A stretch of DNA of 64,000 bases from Sinotaia quadrata (lineage: Eukaryota > Mollusca > Gastropoda > Architaenioglossa > Viviparidae), in contig CM054180.1 of assembly GCA_028829895.1 (NCBI GenBank), positions 91,017,135 to 91,081,134 on the forward strand, read 5' to 3'. Below the pieces are notes generated by a model. That model was not told the origin of the DNA. It made no database searches and saw only the letters and a list, made by a program, of their open reading frames with translations. Below are positions 11,830-24,800 of the stretch, one piece after another; within the stretch, counting starts at the first letter, position 1, and each line of letters starts with the position of its first letter. A program made the position numbers and the translations under genes.

Positions 11830-12085
11830 GGGTTTGGATGATTAAAAATAACAACTACAAAGTTTTGATGATTAATAACAACCTCAGAGGTTAAAATCAA
11901 CAACAGTTAGACGATGTTAAAATTAATACCTACTGAATTTGAGTGATAACAACTGGAAATGATGGCTTTTAAAAATAACATACAGAGTTCGAATGATAAA
12001 AAATAATAACTGTAGAATATATTGATGTTAAAATAACAACTAAAGAGGTGGGATGATAAAAATAATTACCTCAGAGGTTGGCCAG
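11830..12085. repeat. Degenerate tandem array, about 48-bp unit
   Basis: Five diverged copies built around GATGATTAAAAATAACAACT and CAGAGGTT-like ends. Spacing is irregular. Confidence 0.6.
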
Positions 12086-12089
12086 AATG

Positions 12090-12720
12090 AGATAGAACGA
12101 ACAAAGCGTGTTTATTAATTTGACGACCATGTACCAAACCCGACATTCACAACCAACAATACACGCTGATAAACACCTTCAGTTTATGCTGACCATGTAC
12201 CAAACCCGACATTCACAGTTAACAATACACACTGACAATATAGCTTGATTTTATGTTGACCACACACAAACCCGATACTCACACCTAATAATACACACTG
12301 ACAAACACCTGTTTATGCTGATCACATACCGAACCCTATACTTACACACTGACAAACATTTCAGTTTATGTCGACCATGTAGCAAACCCGAGACTCACAG
12401 CTAATTAAACATATTCACAATCACCTTCAATTTATGCCGACCATATATCAAACCCGATATTCACAGATAATAATACAAACTGACAAACATCTTTGCGTAT
12501 GTCGACCATATACCAAACTCGATATTCACCGCAAATAATTCACACTGAAAATCACCTTCAGTTTATGACGACCATATTCCCACCCGATACACAGCTAATA
12601 ATATACACTGACAAATACTCAGTTTATGTCGACCTTGTATCAAACCCCACTCTTACAACTAACAGTACACATTGACAAAACATCTTCAGTTTATGTCGAC
12701 CTTGTATCAAACCCGAGAGT
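12090..12720. repeat. Tandem array, about 63-bp unit
   Basis: About ten copies with TTTATGTCGACCATGTACCA, AACCCGACATTCACA, AATAATACACACTGACAAA and CACCTTCAG. Copies differ by substitutions and small indels. Confidence 0.9.
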
Positions 12721-14559
12721 TAGTTATTTAATGCCAAGCTTATTTTTAGTTTAATGTAAACTATATATCATGCTAGATAAAAATATAGATCATTTTGTTT
12801 TTAACGAAGCTAGATGATTGTGCAAAACACCATTTCTAGAGAAAATCCAAGCAATAAGCAAACATGAAATAAAACAGTTTAAAATGCATTTGGTAGAAAC
12901 TGAAATCCATATTTACCTTTTGGGGTCGTGGTTGTTACTCTCATTAATTTGAAAAGAAAAAAGTCGCCAGATTATCCTTGCACACATTGAAATTATTCCA
13001 TAGTTTCCTCCGAATCTAACGTATTCATTGAGGCCTAGAGTAGTGTGGTTTTTGGGTTTTTTTGTTTTATTATTTTGGGGGTAGGGTGGGGCTTGAAGTA
13101 TTTCTATGTATTTCATTCACATTACCATTAAGGTCCATTTAAACAATGATATTCTAAAGCATATTTGTTTATCTGAACCGAAAGTTAGACAAAATTAAAC
13201 AAAAGCTACAATACATTTTTTCTTCTTTCTCTAATTTTCTTGTAGGATGCATTTCCACAGCTGCAAAAATGAGTTAAAATGTGATCGATTATCGAGTAAT
13301 GAATTCTGAAACCACCTTGTGTTTCACTTTAAACATTATTAGTATCGGCCCACTAAGTTAGTTTCTTAGTGATTATGTTGGTAAATAGTTAATTGACAAC
13401 TGAAAAGAGATACCCCTGTGTAGTTCTGAAGTGCATGGTTGTATTACCTTTTGCTATTTGGATGGAAATATCCTAGATTTAAACATACTGTTAAATGGAT
13501 AAAAAATGAAAGGTACAAAACTGTCTGATATTTTCAATGGTTCACCGGGCTGCGTTGCCTTACATTCTATGTGCATGTTTAATCACACCATACTGAATTT
13601 CAATGAAGTTAGAATTCAATTACTCATCTCACCTGGGTTTGTCACTGAAGTTGTTTTTTTTTAAATCTTGGACTTGATCAGAAGTTTCAGTAAGTACTGA
13701 TATAAAGTAATTAAGTTCTTATTCTTTTCATATAGAATTCTTATTTAAAGTATTTCTTTTCTACCTCATTTTTTTTTTTCAGAAAAGGTATTGTTAGAAA
13801 AGCAGGTTCATTGTTAATCAAGAATCAATTCATGATAAATAATGCTAAAATTAATCTTAGTAACTGTCATATAATGGCTTATTTAGTCCAAACCCACCCT
13901 CTTCTAAAAATAGACTACACACAAACCTATCTTCTAGAAATGCTGACCCTTATCCCCGGGCTGGGAACATACATGAATGTTCCAGACATTTGGTCTAAAC
14001 TAACCAATCAAAGCTTAGCTTACATTAAGTGGTCTGATCTAAAGTTCCAGCGATACAGCATGGGTTTGCAATACATCTAATGAACTAAAGCTCCAGTAAT
14101 ACAGCATGGGTTTGCTCTTTATTTCTTTACACAACACAAAACCAAATGAGAGTATAATCTTAAACATGCAAGATAAATTAACTGATATTTAAAAAAAAAA
14201 TTAAAACACGGATTCCAGTTCCTTAAGAAAAGAAGTCTAAAAGCAATGTATTAGTTTTTCCTTTTCATGGCTTGTAAAATAGTTATCAGATAAAGAAATT
14301 TTTATGAAACTTTTAATGATGAATTTTGATCTTGAAAGTTAAAGATAAAAGTTAGTCAAAATAATACACTAAACATTTATTAGATATATTCTATATATGT
14401 ACCTTTAAGAAATATGAATAAACATACACATAACTGGAAAGATAAATATTTACAGACATATTAGATAGATACACAGACACACGGACAGATCAACAATATA
14501 AATAAGCTGCTCTTTTGTACTAAAATATTCTGCTCAGATGTTCCTTTGAAATTCTTTTA
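12721..14559. other. AT-rich DNA, nothing firmly recognised
   Basis: A minus-strand frame at 12913-13116 and a plus-strand frame at 13811-14080 (89 codons, starting TTG) have no recognisable domain. The latter follows a T tract and CAG at about 13770-13782 that could be a splice acceptor. A short duplication of CCAG(C/T)(G/A)ATACAGCATGGG lies at about 14047 and 14092. Confidence 0.4.
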
Positions 14560-14564
14560 AGTGT

Positions 14565-14820
14565 AAGAGATTGAGAGAAAGATGATGAGAGATAGAGAGG
14601 AAGAGGAAGATAGATGATGAAGAGAGATAGGAAGATGAGAAACAAAGAGGAAGAGAAATGGAGAGAAGAAGAAGACAAATGGAGAGGAAGAGAGATGGAG
14701 AGGAAGAGGAAGCGAGATAGAAAGGAAAATGAGAAGAGATAGGAAGGTGAAGAGGGATAGAGAGGAAGAGGGAGAGGAAGGTGAACAGAGACTGAGACAA
14801 AGAAGAAGAAAGAAAGAGAA
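14565..14820. repeat. Purine-rich (GA/GGA) low-complexity tract
   Basis: Imperfect GAGA, GGAAGA and AGATGGAGAGGAAG motifs make the plus strand nearly all purine for about 250 bases. The serine/leucine-rich minus frame over it (14534-14800) is a composition by-product. Confidence 0.85.
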
Positions 14821-15879
14821 AAGGATTTTTTTTTATAAAAGAGAGTGGAAGATAAAAGACGAAGTGGAAGACTGAGTGGAGAGCAAAAGGCAGATTAAAA
14901 AGAGTTAATGTAAATTTGAGTCAATTGTCATCACAGTTTGGAAAGAATCCTTGTTCACTGTGTCGCCACCCTACCTTCTCTCTGATGAAAGGAGGGTGGT
15001 GGCTAGTCGATGGCAGGTAGGACTTGCATAAATATTATTACAAATCCACACACAGAATACCAAGATGGTTGTTTGTCTCGAATTTTATTCTGCGTGTAGG
15101 TTACGTATTGCCGACATGTTTGCATGTGAAAGAAAGAATGATAAATGATGAAATGAAATAAAAGAAATATAAAATTTAAGATTCATCATGCAGTACTACT
15201 TTTAAATAACCTAAGCGTTTTACAACATAATGTAACTGTCATTATTTATAAGTTCTGGAGCCACTGCTCTTATATCAAAATTCAATAGTTCAACAATAAA
15301 CAATGTCATTCGACTTGCAAGTCCTTCTCAAAATAGTCACATCAATATTTTCTTATATTAATCTTAAAATGACTTCACTCTTCAACGTAGATGTAAGTTT
15401 AAGGTTTATTTTTAATTTTAGGTTTAATTCTTAATTAAGGTCTTAAGCTTTAGTTTTAAGTTTTAGGTTTATGTGCTCTGAGATTCCTACACTAGTAAAT
15501 ATTTTTCTACTCAGTTATTGTCACTTTCTCCTCATGCTGGGGGGGTTTAAAGATGCACAAAACACCATCGACGTCTCGACACTGGTTTGCTCCCTGGAAC
15601 CCAAGTACAGCCGCCCTCACTGTCACTGTTTCACCTCCTGTTACGTTTCTCGTTAGGCCTATTTCTCAACTCTCACTTTTTAATTACTTCTTTTTGATTC
15701 TCTCCTCTTCCAATTAACTAACAGTCAACCTTGCTGTTTTTCTACGATATGTCACAGCTGCTTCCTGCTGCAATATTTCCCATGCGCAACAACATTATAC
15801 GTCCACCAGAATTCATCTGCATGGAAAATAATCGATTGTCTGCGGTCTTTGCACAGAGTCTTTGAAAAACTTGAGGTGA
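14821..15879. other. Unexplained DNA
   Basis: AT-rich up to about 15470, then richer in C and pyrimidines. The part from about 15580 may be the upstream portion of the RT remnant that follows, but no motif could be assigned. Confidence 0.35.
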
Positions 15880-16165
15880 CTATCCGTACGACTGGTCCAC
15901 CTTGATCTGTTGACGGCCCTGACGGCGTGCTTTCAAAATACAGCCGGGTAGACGTCTAGCACTCTATTGCAGTGTCCAAGAATTCTCTAGCAGATTGCCT
16001 CCCAGCTTCATAGAATTTTCTTGGTACAAAAGCAGGGAGAAATTTTAGAGGGTCTTCTTACCCCTCTACCAAACACTGCATCCCTGATGTCTGTTCTCAT
16101 TTCTCCTTCGTTTCTGTCTCCGTTATCCCCTTTTATAAGCAAAGTTCTTGTACATCATTTTCACT
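15880..16165 (+). pseudogene. Remnant of a non-LTR reverse transcriptase
   Basis: The plus strand reads GPDGVLSKY at about 15919, the entry motif (GPDG-[IV]) of Jockey/CR1-type reverse transcriptases. It is followed at the right distances by NSLADCLPAS (about 15972-16001) and, after a stop in place of the usual tryptophan and frame changes, by SPFISKVLVHHF near 16120-16160. The last of these matches the place of the family's ISKV-E segment. Stops and at least one frameshift interrupt it. Nothing of the catalytic DD motif was found downstream, so the element is truncated and old. Assignment rests on motif order only. Confidence 0.45.
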
Positions 16166-17064
16166 GAGCCGATTAGAACCCCCCCCCTCCAGCACACCAT
16201 ACCCCCATCCAGCACTGCACATACATACTGGGGAATATCCTGTTGTCCACTTCCATTTAGTGTCAAGTCTTGAATTCCAAGTCTGACACCTTTGAGTGAC
16301 AATTCAATTTGCCTATCTATCTAGCTCAGAGCACACAGAACTTCATCTCAGAGCTTTCCTTACTTTTATTTTATTTTTAAAACTATGTTACTATGGCAAA
16401 AGTACCTAGTCATAGCAAGAAATGGTTGTACACACAAACCAACACAGTAATATAAATCTTAACTTTCCAATAACTCAAAATTCTATTTCAACAAATAATT
16501 TCACAACACAATATCAACTATAACAACCAAACTTTTATAGTGGTGATTCTTAAAAAATGTTACATTTCAAAACTCAGGGCCTGTCTTCTCTTAGACAAAA
16601 TTAGCGTCTCAGTGGCCAAACCATGTACCCCAGTACATTGACAGATATTTATTGCGCTTGCGACGTTGACCAGAGGGGTGAATGCAAGCGTCCCTCGAAG
16701 TTAATTACACTTTCCCCATTCTCCTGCATGAACCAGTGTTTCTACCTGAGCTAGAGTTTCACATTGTTGACTGAATGGTTATTTTCGCCCCTTCCCATGT
16801 TTTAATTAATTTGGCTGTTTCGTTAATCGTTAGAGTATGGGGACACTTAGAGGGAGAAGAGAAAAAAATTATTAATATTTTCTCATATACGTGACACACT
16901 GTATGAAAATTTAATTTAAATGTCTTTTAGTGTGGTGCCTAACAAGGAACACAAAGCAAGTTTTCTAGATATCTTACTCAACACCGATTTTATGAAACTA
17001 TTTCGTCCACGGTATCTCCCCCTATTAAAAAAAAATTGTACATCACTGTATTCTTTGTAAATCT
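16166..17064. other. Unexplained spacer
   Basis: A C run near 16180-16188 lies just after the RT remnant. The rest is AT-rich with no recognisable gene; GC-richer short pieces at 16600-16770 gave no motif on either strand. Confidence 0.4.
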
Positions 17065-17390
17065 AATCAGACCAGACTCTACAACTTTGTGTTCAATCCA
17101 TTGTAACCTACTCAAACAATACACGACTCTTGGTGTTCATCCCAATGTATCCCTACTCAACCACTACATGACTCTTGGTGTTCAACCCATTGTAACCCTA
17201 CTCAACCACTACACGACTCTTGGTGTTCAACCCATTGTAACCCTACTCAACTACACGACTCTTGGTGTTCAATTCATTGTAACCCTACTCATTTACCTCA
17301 CTGATGTTCAATCCATTGTAGCCTTACTCATCCACTTGAGTATTCAGTCCGTTGTAGCCTTACTGAACAGTGACTTTACGACTTTGTGTA
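17065..17390. repeat. Tandem array, about 45-bp unit
   Basis: Six to seven copies with CTACACGACTCTTGGTGTTC and AACCCATTGTAACCCTACTC, the last copies diverged. Because the unit is close to a multiple of three, the plus strand stays open for 136 codons across it (17036-17446); that frame is a by-product. Confidence 0.9.
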
Positions 17391-18019
17391 AAATTATCGT
17401 CATGCATCTAATTGTACTTCTCGTCTTTGTTTACTTTGAAACATAAGGGATGCTGCACTGAAGGATAAAACTCGTCGCTAACATTGGCACTGTAGACTGT
17501 CAAACAATGAGTAATGGAAATTGTGTGAAATGATGAGTAACATTAATTTCTTATTTTTATTTCATGCTTTATGTATATATATAAAGAAAAAAAAAATACA
17601 ATCGCTTGTCAGTATCAATAGTGGAGATGGCAATACAGATTTGGGAGACTGAAAATAACAATAGTGCATTTTAATTGATTTCTCTGCGCCTGCCGCTTAC
17701 TGCCAGCTTACTTTTCATAACGCACGCACGCACGCACACACACACAAAACATATATATTATTTACAGTTGACTGATGTCAGTAAGTTGCTGAGTTAGTCA
17801 GTTTAATGTATGCTATTAAAAACCCACCGTTTAATCGATCGAATATTTTTTATTATTATTTCAGTAATAATTTCATCAAACGTTACCGGTATATTAAATC
17901 AACTGTTAAATATTTCACTGTGAAAGAAAATTGTTCTTTGTATTTTCGTTTTCTTTTGCACATAGAAAAAGGAATAAAGCATAGCGAAATAAACTACATC
18001 TATAATTACATTTTTTTTG
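17391..18019. other. AT-rich spacer with short CA repeat
   Basis: A GCAC/CA run lies at about 17722-17750. The plus frame 17806-18048 has no recognisable feature. Confidence 0.45.
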
Positions 18020-18490
18020 TATTCGGCCCATTGGGGAGATATGCATAGCCACTCAAAATCGGCAAGCTCTCACCACAGTAATCTGTGGCAGACAAAACAC
18101 AATAGATTCTTGAAGTGGGATAGAAATCCCTCTCCAGACTTTGCGGCCAGCCGCTTTCATCCGGCCAGATTTAAAATCAGCCTCACAAATCTCTTTCTTG
18201 ACGCCTGTAACTCCAGCCGAGTTCTCTTGGGGTTGGCAATCGCATCAGCCAACACGCCGCCACTAGTATCAATTAGCAAGCAAGCGATGTCCTTCTCGGG
18301 CACACACAAAAGAGAAGGAATAATTGGCCATTAGTAGCTTTAGAGAACATTTATGCCACGCCTCCCTAGGGATCACTGTCTTGCCCAGACGTCATCCCCA
18401 AACCGTTCTGTAGCGAGACAAACTGAACGATTTACAATACTCTTAGGGGCGGCTTGAGCTTTTTGCCAGTTACCGATCGTGTCAATCGGA
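18020..18490. other. GC-richer block, possible conserved non-coding element
   Basis: About 470 bases of balanced composition with several CpG sites stand out from AT-rich flanks. The block has an open plus frame (18017-18334, 105 codons) that I do not recognise. It also has homeodomain-like cores (CAATTAG near 18270, AATTGG near 18322) and an octamer-like ATATGCAT near 18039. These features are weak and common; an enhancer or an untranslated exon are both possible. Confidence 0.2.
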
Positions 18491-19429
18491 TGGTGAGAAG
18501 TGAACATTTAAATTTTTAAAAATGATTACTAAATAGTTTAAAAATAACAACAGTAATAATACAATAATTACAAATCAGAGTCAATAATGTACTTCAGTGT
18601 TTCTTATCACTTAGTGAGTCAAGTTTTATCTCCTCGGATGACGCAAAAAGTTAAGGATAATAATAATAATATATATATATAAGTATTTTAAAAATAAGTT
18701 GCTTTGTAACGGCGTGTTAATAAATGGTCAAGAAAGTGAATTACACAAAACGTAAGTCACAATAATTTTAATCGTTCATTTAGCTTTCTTTAAAAATATT
18801 TACCTTTATATTGCCTTATTTATTTAGTTGTATTGTACTTTATTTATTTGGCGCTATTTTGTTGTAGTTATTTAGCTTTCTTTTGCTTTATTTATTTACA
18901 TTCATTTTGACTTAATAAAATACATGTTTAGTTTGAAATACATGTACTAAATGTATTTTGCTTTATTTAATTTGTTTTTTGTTGTTGTTTTATTCATTTA
19001 TTTTGCTTTACTTACTATTGAACTGCGTATTCCGTTCTCTTGCTGATCCTGACTTGAGAATACTTTCACTGAGAGCGAGATTTATCGTGAAATATCCAGG
19101 TAAAGTTAATGTTTGAATAATAATAGATACGTTTTGATGACGAAAGTTAAAATCAGAGAGTTCTTAAATAAATAGTACAACTTGATACTGATGATGCCAT
19201 GTCTACAGGTAATAATTCCAAAGGATAATTCACAGGTACTAATTAAATAACATTACATATTCCTTAAAATAAAGAAGCACACTGCCTAAACTGTTAAACT
19301 CTTTCTATAACTTTATTTCTTCTGTTATAAAATATTCTATATAGTTCTAAAATTAAAGAGCTCGCAGTTAATGAAAATGTAGATTCTTGATTATTTACTT
19401 TACAGTGTCCAAAACTATTCTCTCACTCA
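18491..19429. other. AT-rich DNA with degenerate TTTATTT repeats
   Basis: From about 18770 to 19015 short TTTATTTA and TTGCTTTATTTATT motifs recur at irregular spacing. A TAA/TA run lies at about 18659-18681. No gene recognised. Confidence 0.5.
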
Positions 19430-19800
19430 CTTTACAGTTCTTTATATAAATATTCTTTAGAGTTCTTTATATAAATAGTCTATATAGTTCTTTATATAAA
19501 TAATCTTTGCAGTTCTTTGTATAAATATTCTATAGTGTTCTTTATATAAATAATTAATCTTTACAGTTCTTTGTATACATATTCTATACAGTTCTTTATA
19601 TAAATATTCTTTAGAGTTCTTTATATAAATATTCTATACAGTTCTTTATATAATAATCTTTACAGTTCTTTGTATAAATATTCTATACAGTTCTTTATAT
19701 AAATATTCTATATAGTTCTTTATATAAATATTATATACAGTTCTTTATAGAAATATTATATACAGTTCTTTATATAAATATTCTATAGTTCTTATATTAG
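19430..19800. repeat. Tandem array, about 25-bp unit
   Basis: About fourteen copies of a unit close to AGTTCTTTATATAAATATTC plus TATAC. Some copies carry short indels (for example near 19548 and 19650). Confidence 0.92.
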
Positions 19801-19844
19801 CACCTTAGACTTTGATATCATCAAAGGGTGATTGAAACAATATA

Positions 19845-20059
19845 CAGGGTGGCCCAAAAGTAGGTTTACAGTTATTAAACTACCTTTTATATGGTTGAAG
19901 TTGCAATGTTGAAGGAGGACATTTTGAGCATCTGAGAGATTAAATTGTTTATGTTTATGTTTATATTAACAGGTATAACGAATTTCCCGCTGTTCTAGTG
20001 TCGAATTTTCAAATAAATAGTCTACGTGATAACTGTAAACCTACTTTTGGGCCACCCTG
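19845..20059 (+). mobile_element. Mariner-type MITE, copy 1 (215 bp)
   Basis: A 31-bp perfect terminal inverted repeat starts CAGGGTGGCCCAAAAGTAGG at the left end and is mirrored at 20029-20059. TA dinucleotides flank both ends (19843-19844 and 20060-20061), as expected for Tc1/mariner insertion. Inside, at about 19908-19943, the plus strand reads VEGGHFEHLRD followed by a stop. This resembles the end of mariner-type transposases in sequence and position, so the element looks like an internal deletion derivative. It cannot encode a transposase itself. A second copy lies at 37942-38173. Confidence 0.93.
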
Positions 20060-20061
20060 TA

Positions 20062-22924
20062 TAAGAATCACGATAACACACTTATATCTCTCTTTTCTTT
20101 TCTTGACTCAACTATTTGTTATGAAACCTCAGCACAATACCAACCATTAGGCACAACGACAATGACATTTTCTTCATTTGCCGTTAACACACCGAAATAT
20201 TCTAGGATCACAGGGATATCCACACATTGTTGATAGGCTTGTAGCTGTTTGACTAATAAGCATAACATGAAACTCAAGCATAGGAAGCAGTCACAGCAGA
20301 GTTAGAGTAGAATCACAACAGCAGCAACAACAACAACGATGACGTATCTCTCATAAAAGTACGGAAAAGCTAACGGACACATGAGTACAGGAAGCTAGTA
20401 TTTATTAATGTCATTTTCTTGTCCTTTCATTCTCAAACTTACAAATGACTTAGATAAGATTAAGAATGTTATTAGCCCTCATTTATACACAACTGTCAGG
20501 GAATCCTAGGCAGATTATGCCGAGTTATGGAAATAATTTATAGAAATTATTTCAATTTATTAATTGTTCTTCAACTATCTGTTTAATTTATGAGAAGGCA
20601 TTTCCGCTAGGCAACTTGCGTTTAGATGGTGCAATAACTTGTGTACAAGTTCGTAGTATGTAGGTCGCTCTAGAGGTGAGGGAAAGGCCATTAACCGGAT
20701 ACGAGAAGCCCTTATTTGGTCACTTGTGTTCTGTATCGTGACGTAGCGTTAACCCGCCAGCTGACCTAGAGTCATTCATTTATATGAATGAATCTAAATT
20801 CTTCAGACGCATATTTCCTTCACAGTGCCCATTTCCAGAGGTAGATAAATCGCGTCCAGGCTGACCGTGTACAACTTTATATAGTGGTAAATATAGGTGA
20901 CTTTTCTAAATTGTTGTATTTCTTATTTGTAGAATATTATGTAAAATATTTATTTATTTATTTGTGATTGTTAAATGATTAATGTATTTTTCTCACAGAA
21001 GCTAAGTGGTGTTAGAGAGTGATACCATTTTGTAGAAATGATCAAGATAGAATAAGCACGTGTGTATTGCTATGTTAAAATCTTATAACTGGAGAGTGCT
21101 AACAGTGAATAGATGATAGTTAATAAGCATCATTGTGAACCACTGGCTAAATAGTGTTGAGAAGCTGTACAATTGCAAAGTGAAATCATTTTGTTCATTT
21201 AAGTATTTTTATTGATTTGGAATTATGAGTTAGCATGTAGCTAACTAGTAGAGATGTGTAAAGAGTAATTTATCTTGCTGCCACAAAGCCCAAATGATTG
21301 CTCATTGTAATATGATACTGTAGAATGATGTTATTCATTCTTGGAGTCTTAGGGTCCTGAAACCAACGTCTTTTGAGGACTATGCCAGGAGTCGTGTCCA
21401 ACGTTGGAGTGACCAGACTAATGCCGTGTGACGTCAGGACTGCGCAAGTCGAACAGATGATGGCAACACTTCAAATACTTCATAAACTCTAGTTAACACT
21501 TCAAATACTTCATCAACTCTAGTTAAGTGGGATGAATCCCAATTATGAACAGAATGAACTGATACCAATATATCTATAGCAATTTGGAATTTAGATTAAG
21601 CAGGATAGATTAACTCTAATTATCAATGTATAACCAAAGTTATTTTTTAAATTATAATTTGTTATTAAATTTGTTGTTATCTTACCCATTGTTACATAAT
21701 TGTTTGTAGCACGACCGGAGATTAGTTAGCTGGGGGTGAGCCAAGACTAAATGAATCACTCTTACATTGTCCAAATACTTATCTAAATTTGGTCTTATCA
21801 TGATGCTTACTTAGTACGGACATAAATTTGAGAGTGGCTAAAGACACATTTACAAATTTAACTATAGGTGAAAATGTTCTCAAATTTCTTTGACAAATTA
21901 AGTGTTAATAGACTAACTTTTGGTAAGTACTTAGTACTGAATTTACCATTGCAAATTTGATTTCGAGAAATCTTTTGACTCTCAATCAAAAAATCATCAA
22001 GTGGTTCAGTCTCGCTCCTCAAATGACTGTCTATATTTCGTCATTCTAGTTGTGAGCTACCATTTACATGTGAACTCTGTTATGCTACAAATACAATTCT
22101 ACACAACAACCTTAGACAATTCACTACTCCTTGAGAATTTTCTACACTAACTCTACTCCATCAGCTATTGAAACATCAAATACCACACTGACTGGAACAA
22201 GATAGGAATTCATGAAGACTACATACACCACACTCATTACCACAGTAACATTATCAACATTTTCTCGAAGCTACCTTTCTGTAGTGAGACGAAACTAGCA
22301 CCTAGCAATAAACTCCGTTAGGCTACCAATACTATCTTTGAGAGCGACCTTAATTAGACACTTCTGTACTCCTTGAAGAATCTCTACACTAAGTATACAA
22401 CACAACAATAACTAACCAGTCCTTAGACGGGTCTCGTACTGTAGCAATCTGGGTTCACATAACTGAAGTTAAGTTCTGAAATTTCTATGCTTGGTCAGTC
22501 ACCAGGGTTTCAATTTAGTTACAGTCCAACAGAGTACCACAAAAGTCCGCACATGAGGTGGCTCATTAACTACTCAGATAAGTTTTTCGTACATCAATAG
22601 ACTTAAATGTTTAAATTTTTATTTAAAAACAAAAATATTAAAAATGCATTTTCCCAATGTCGGTTATACAACCAAATTGTTGACTCTCAGAATTATTTTT
22701 ATTTTGTATATCCATGAAGCGTTTTATAAGTTTTTGTGTTGCTTCGGAGTTTATATAGTTGAGTGAAACTAGTAGAAACATTTATTTATGTGGCGTGAAA
22801 TTTCAACCATCTCTGTTTCGTGCATGAAAGTCTACTCAATTCTGATTGGTCAATTAAGCACAGACTTGTAGATGACTTATGAAATTTTAGGTCTGGGCCT
22901 AAACACTGTAACTTCAGAGATAAT
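20062..22924. other. Long stretch without a recognised gene
   Basis: No protein motif, array or transposon was identified. The part at about 20570-20880 is GC-richer and has an ATTCATTTATATGAATGAAT near-palindrome at about 20774. A 31-bp segment is duplicated at 21460-21525 (ACACTTCAAATACTTCAT-AACTCTAGTTA). Much of 21950-22560 is A/C-rich on the plus strand, like the coding strand of the non-LTR element that follows, but no motif could be placed. Confidence 0.4.
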
Positions 22925-24430
22925 CACCAAGTAGTTACACAGCAACAAGTAGCAATTAACCACCTCGAGACATGGACAGACACATGGGAACTCGAGCTGG
23001 TTCAAAACAAAACATTTGAAATCCAACCGGATCTCATTCTAAAATAAATGGGCATAACCTTCAATAAAGCTACAACATTCCTAGGGATTACATTTGGTGA
23101 GAAAATAATATTCTCGGAACAGATAACTATCATGCTCAGGAAAGCAAACAACACACTCAACCTTCTCAGAGTGACCAGAGGAAAAGCTTGGGGAGCAGAA
23201 ACACACACTAGTATTGGCAACAAAATCACTAATATATTCAGTCACAGATTACAAAATTCTGCATACACACAACCACAAACAACCATAAACTGGAAGAAAA
23301 CACCTCAAGATGCTAAAAAAATTCACAAAATTATAAAAACATAAAGAAGACCTTACTCTCCTAGACAAAAGAAACAAACAAGCACTAAAGTATTATGTAT
23401 ATACCATTCAGCTTACTACAAAATACAAAAGGGGATAAAAAAAAAACAACAGAGGGGGTCTTTTATCTCCACTCCCGGAAAAAAGAAAAGGAAAAAATGG
23501 ACAGATTATTATAACCTCCTCTATACCAACTGGAAAAAAACATTACAAAAGTCCAACTTCACTCGATCCCGCATAGAACCCACTCCTAAATTCCCAACCC
23601 TTCCATAGACAGCACACTACCCCAAATCACCAAATACACAGCCTTTCCACACCAAAGAAAACGCACTAAACCACCTACACTACCAATACAGTCACTGCTC
23701 ACAAAATTTACACGGACGGCTCCAAACAATCAATAGGCACAGGAGCTGCAGTTCAAACTCTCATTCATCTACAAAATACCGCAGTGAGTTTCAATATGAC
23801 AGCGCAGAAGTAGGAATCCAAAAAAGCACTTGCCTTCATGCTTCTAACTAATCACCCACCCACCCACTCACCTCCAAAATACAACCTACCCATTCTCAAA
23901 GTTTCACTATCTGCACTTCACGTACTAAACAATTTCTTCAATAAGAACAGATTTCACACTCTAAAGTCTAGACAATATTAGGCAGCACATCGGCGGTTTA
24001 CAAGGAAAAGGTACACATACCATTCTCATGTGTGTACCTAGCCACACCATCATAGGAAAATGAACAGCAGACAAAGGAACCAAATACGGGGCTAAACATG
24101 GGCGACAAGTATGCATACAAATAAAATATAAGAACAACAATCAACACCCCGTTCAGGAAACTGCACACCTCGTCCGCCATGAACACACAAGCAACAAAAG
24201 CAATACACAAACACAGAGTCTCAGGTACAATGCTTCACTGCGTTTGCACAACCAAAAGGTCCAACCAATTCTGCAGATCTGAAAACACAACAATTTCTCA
24301 TCCATTGCATCCTCTACACTGAAGCAAGGCTAAAACAAAAGAACATTCTTTCCACTCTTCAACTTACCTTAACACAACCGAACCTTCCTTATTTCACCCC
24401 CAAGAATAACACGAACATATCTTTCATAAC
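22925..24430 (+). pseudogene. Jockey-like non-LTR retrotransposon, degenerate copy
   Basis: On the plus strand the C-terminal part of a reverse transcriptase is readable: a W-x3-W segment near 22960 (HLETWTDTWELEL), FLGITFGEKI near 23080 and NLLRVTRGKAWGAET near 23160-23210. The RNase H start IYTDGSKQSIGTGAAV follows near 23710 and TADKGTKYGAKHG near 24065. A late segment resembles the cysteine/histidine end (FLIHC near 24295). Stops and frameshifts separate these parts, so no full product can be made. Order and wording match the copy at 42777-44949, so both belong to one family. The catalytic part of the RT is not present, consistent with 5' truncation. A/C-rich plus-strand composition is shared with the other copy. 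Confidence 0.85.
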
Positions 24431-24800
24431 ACTCCTCTAACAATCAAACACCCCCAACCACCTGGAGAGGCAGGGCAAAAGTGAAAATCAAAAACATACA
24501 ACAAATACAACAACAATAAAACTGGGAAGTGAACAAAGGAGAAGAACGGCGTCGAAGGTCGAGCATTCACAGTACCCTCACCTCTCCCTGAAAAAGGGAG
24601 GCCACTCTCTCGGATTCTAAACAGGGCTGACAACGTCGCAAGACGAAAGGTTTCTTGTAGGAGTCCGGAAGGAAAGAGGTAAACAGAACCACCACATAAA
24701 CATATCTCGAGCAACAAAAGTCGACACGATTGCTCGTCCCACGAAGCAATCTTGTGCCTTGATAGACTTGTGTGCAATAAGTCGAATTATGCACAACGTA
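24431..24800 (+). mobile_element. Probable 3' region of the degenerate non-LTR copy
   Basis: DNA after the last readable motif stays A/C-rich, then becomes GC-richer. It contains a small hairpin, CTCCCT-gaaaa-AGGGAG, at about 24592-24607, comparable in position to the hairpins in the 3' region of the related copy. The exact end is not visible: no clear tail or target duplication was found. Confidence 0.4.

Noticed and set aside
14534..14800. Serine/leucine-rich frame resembling a membrane protein
   Set aside because: It comes from a purine-rich low-complexity tract read on the other strand.
17036..17446. 136-codon frame with an internal repeat
   Set aside because: Caused by a roughly 45-bp tandem array; unit changes shift the peptide without any sign of selection.
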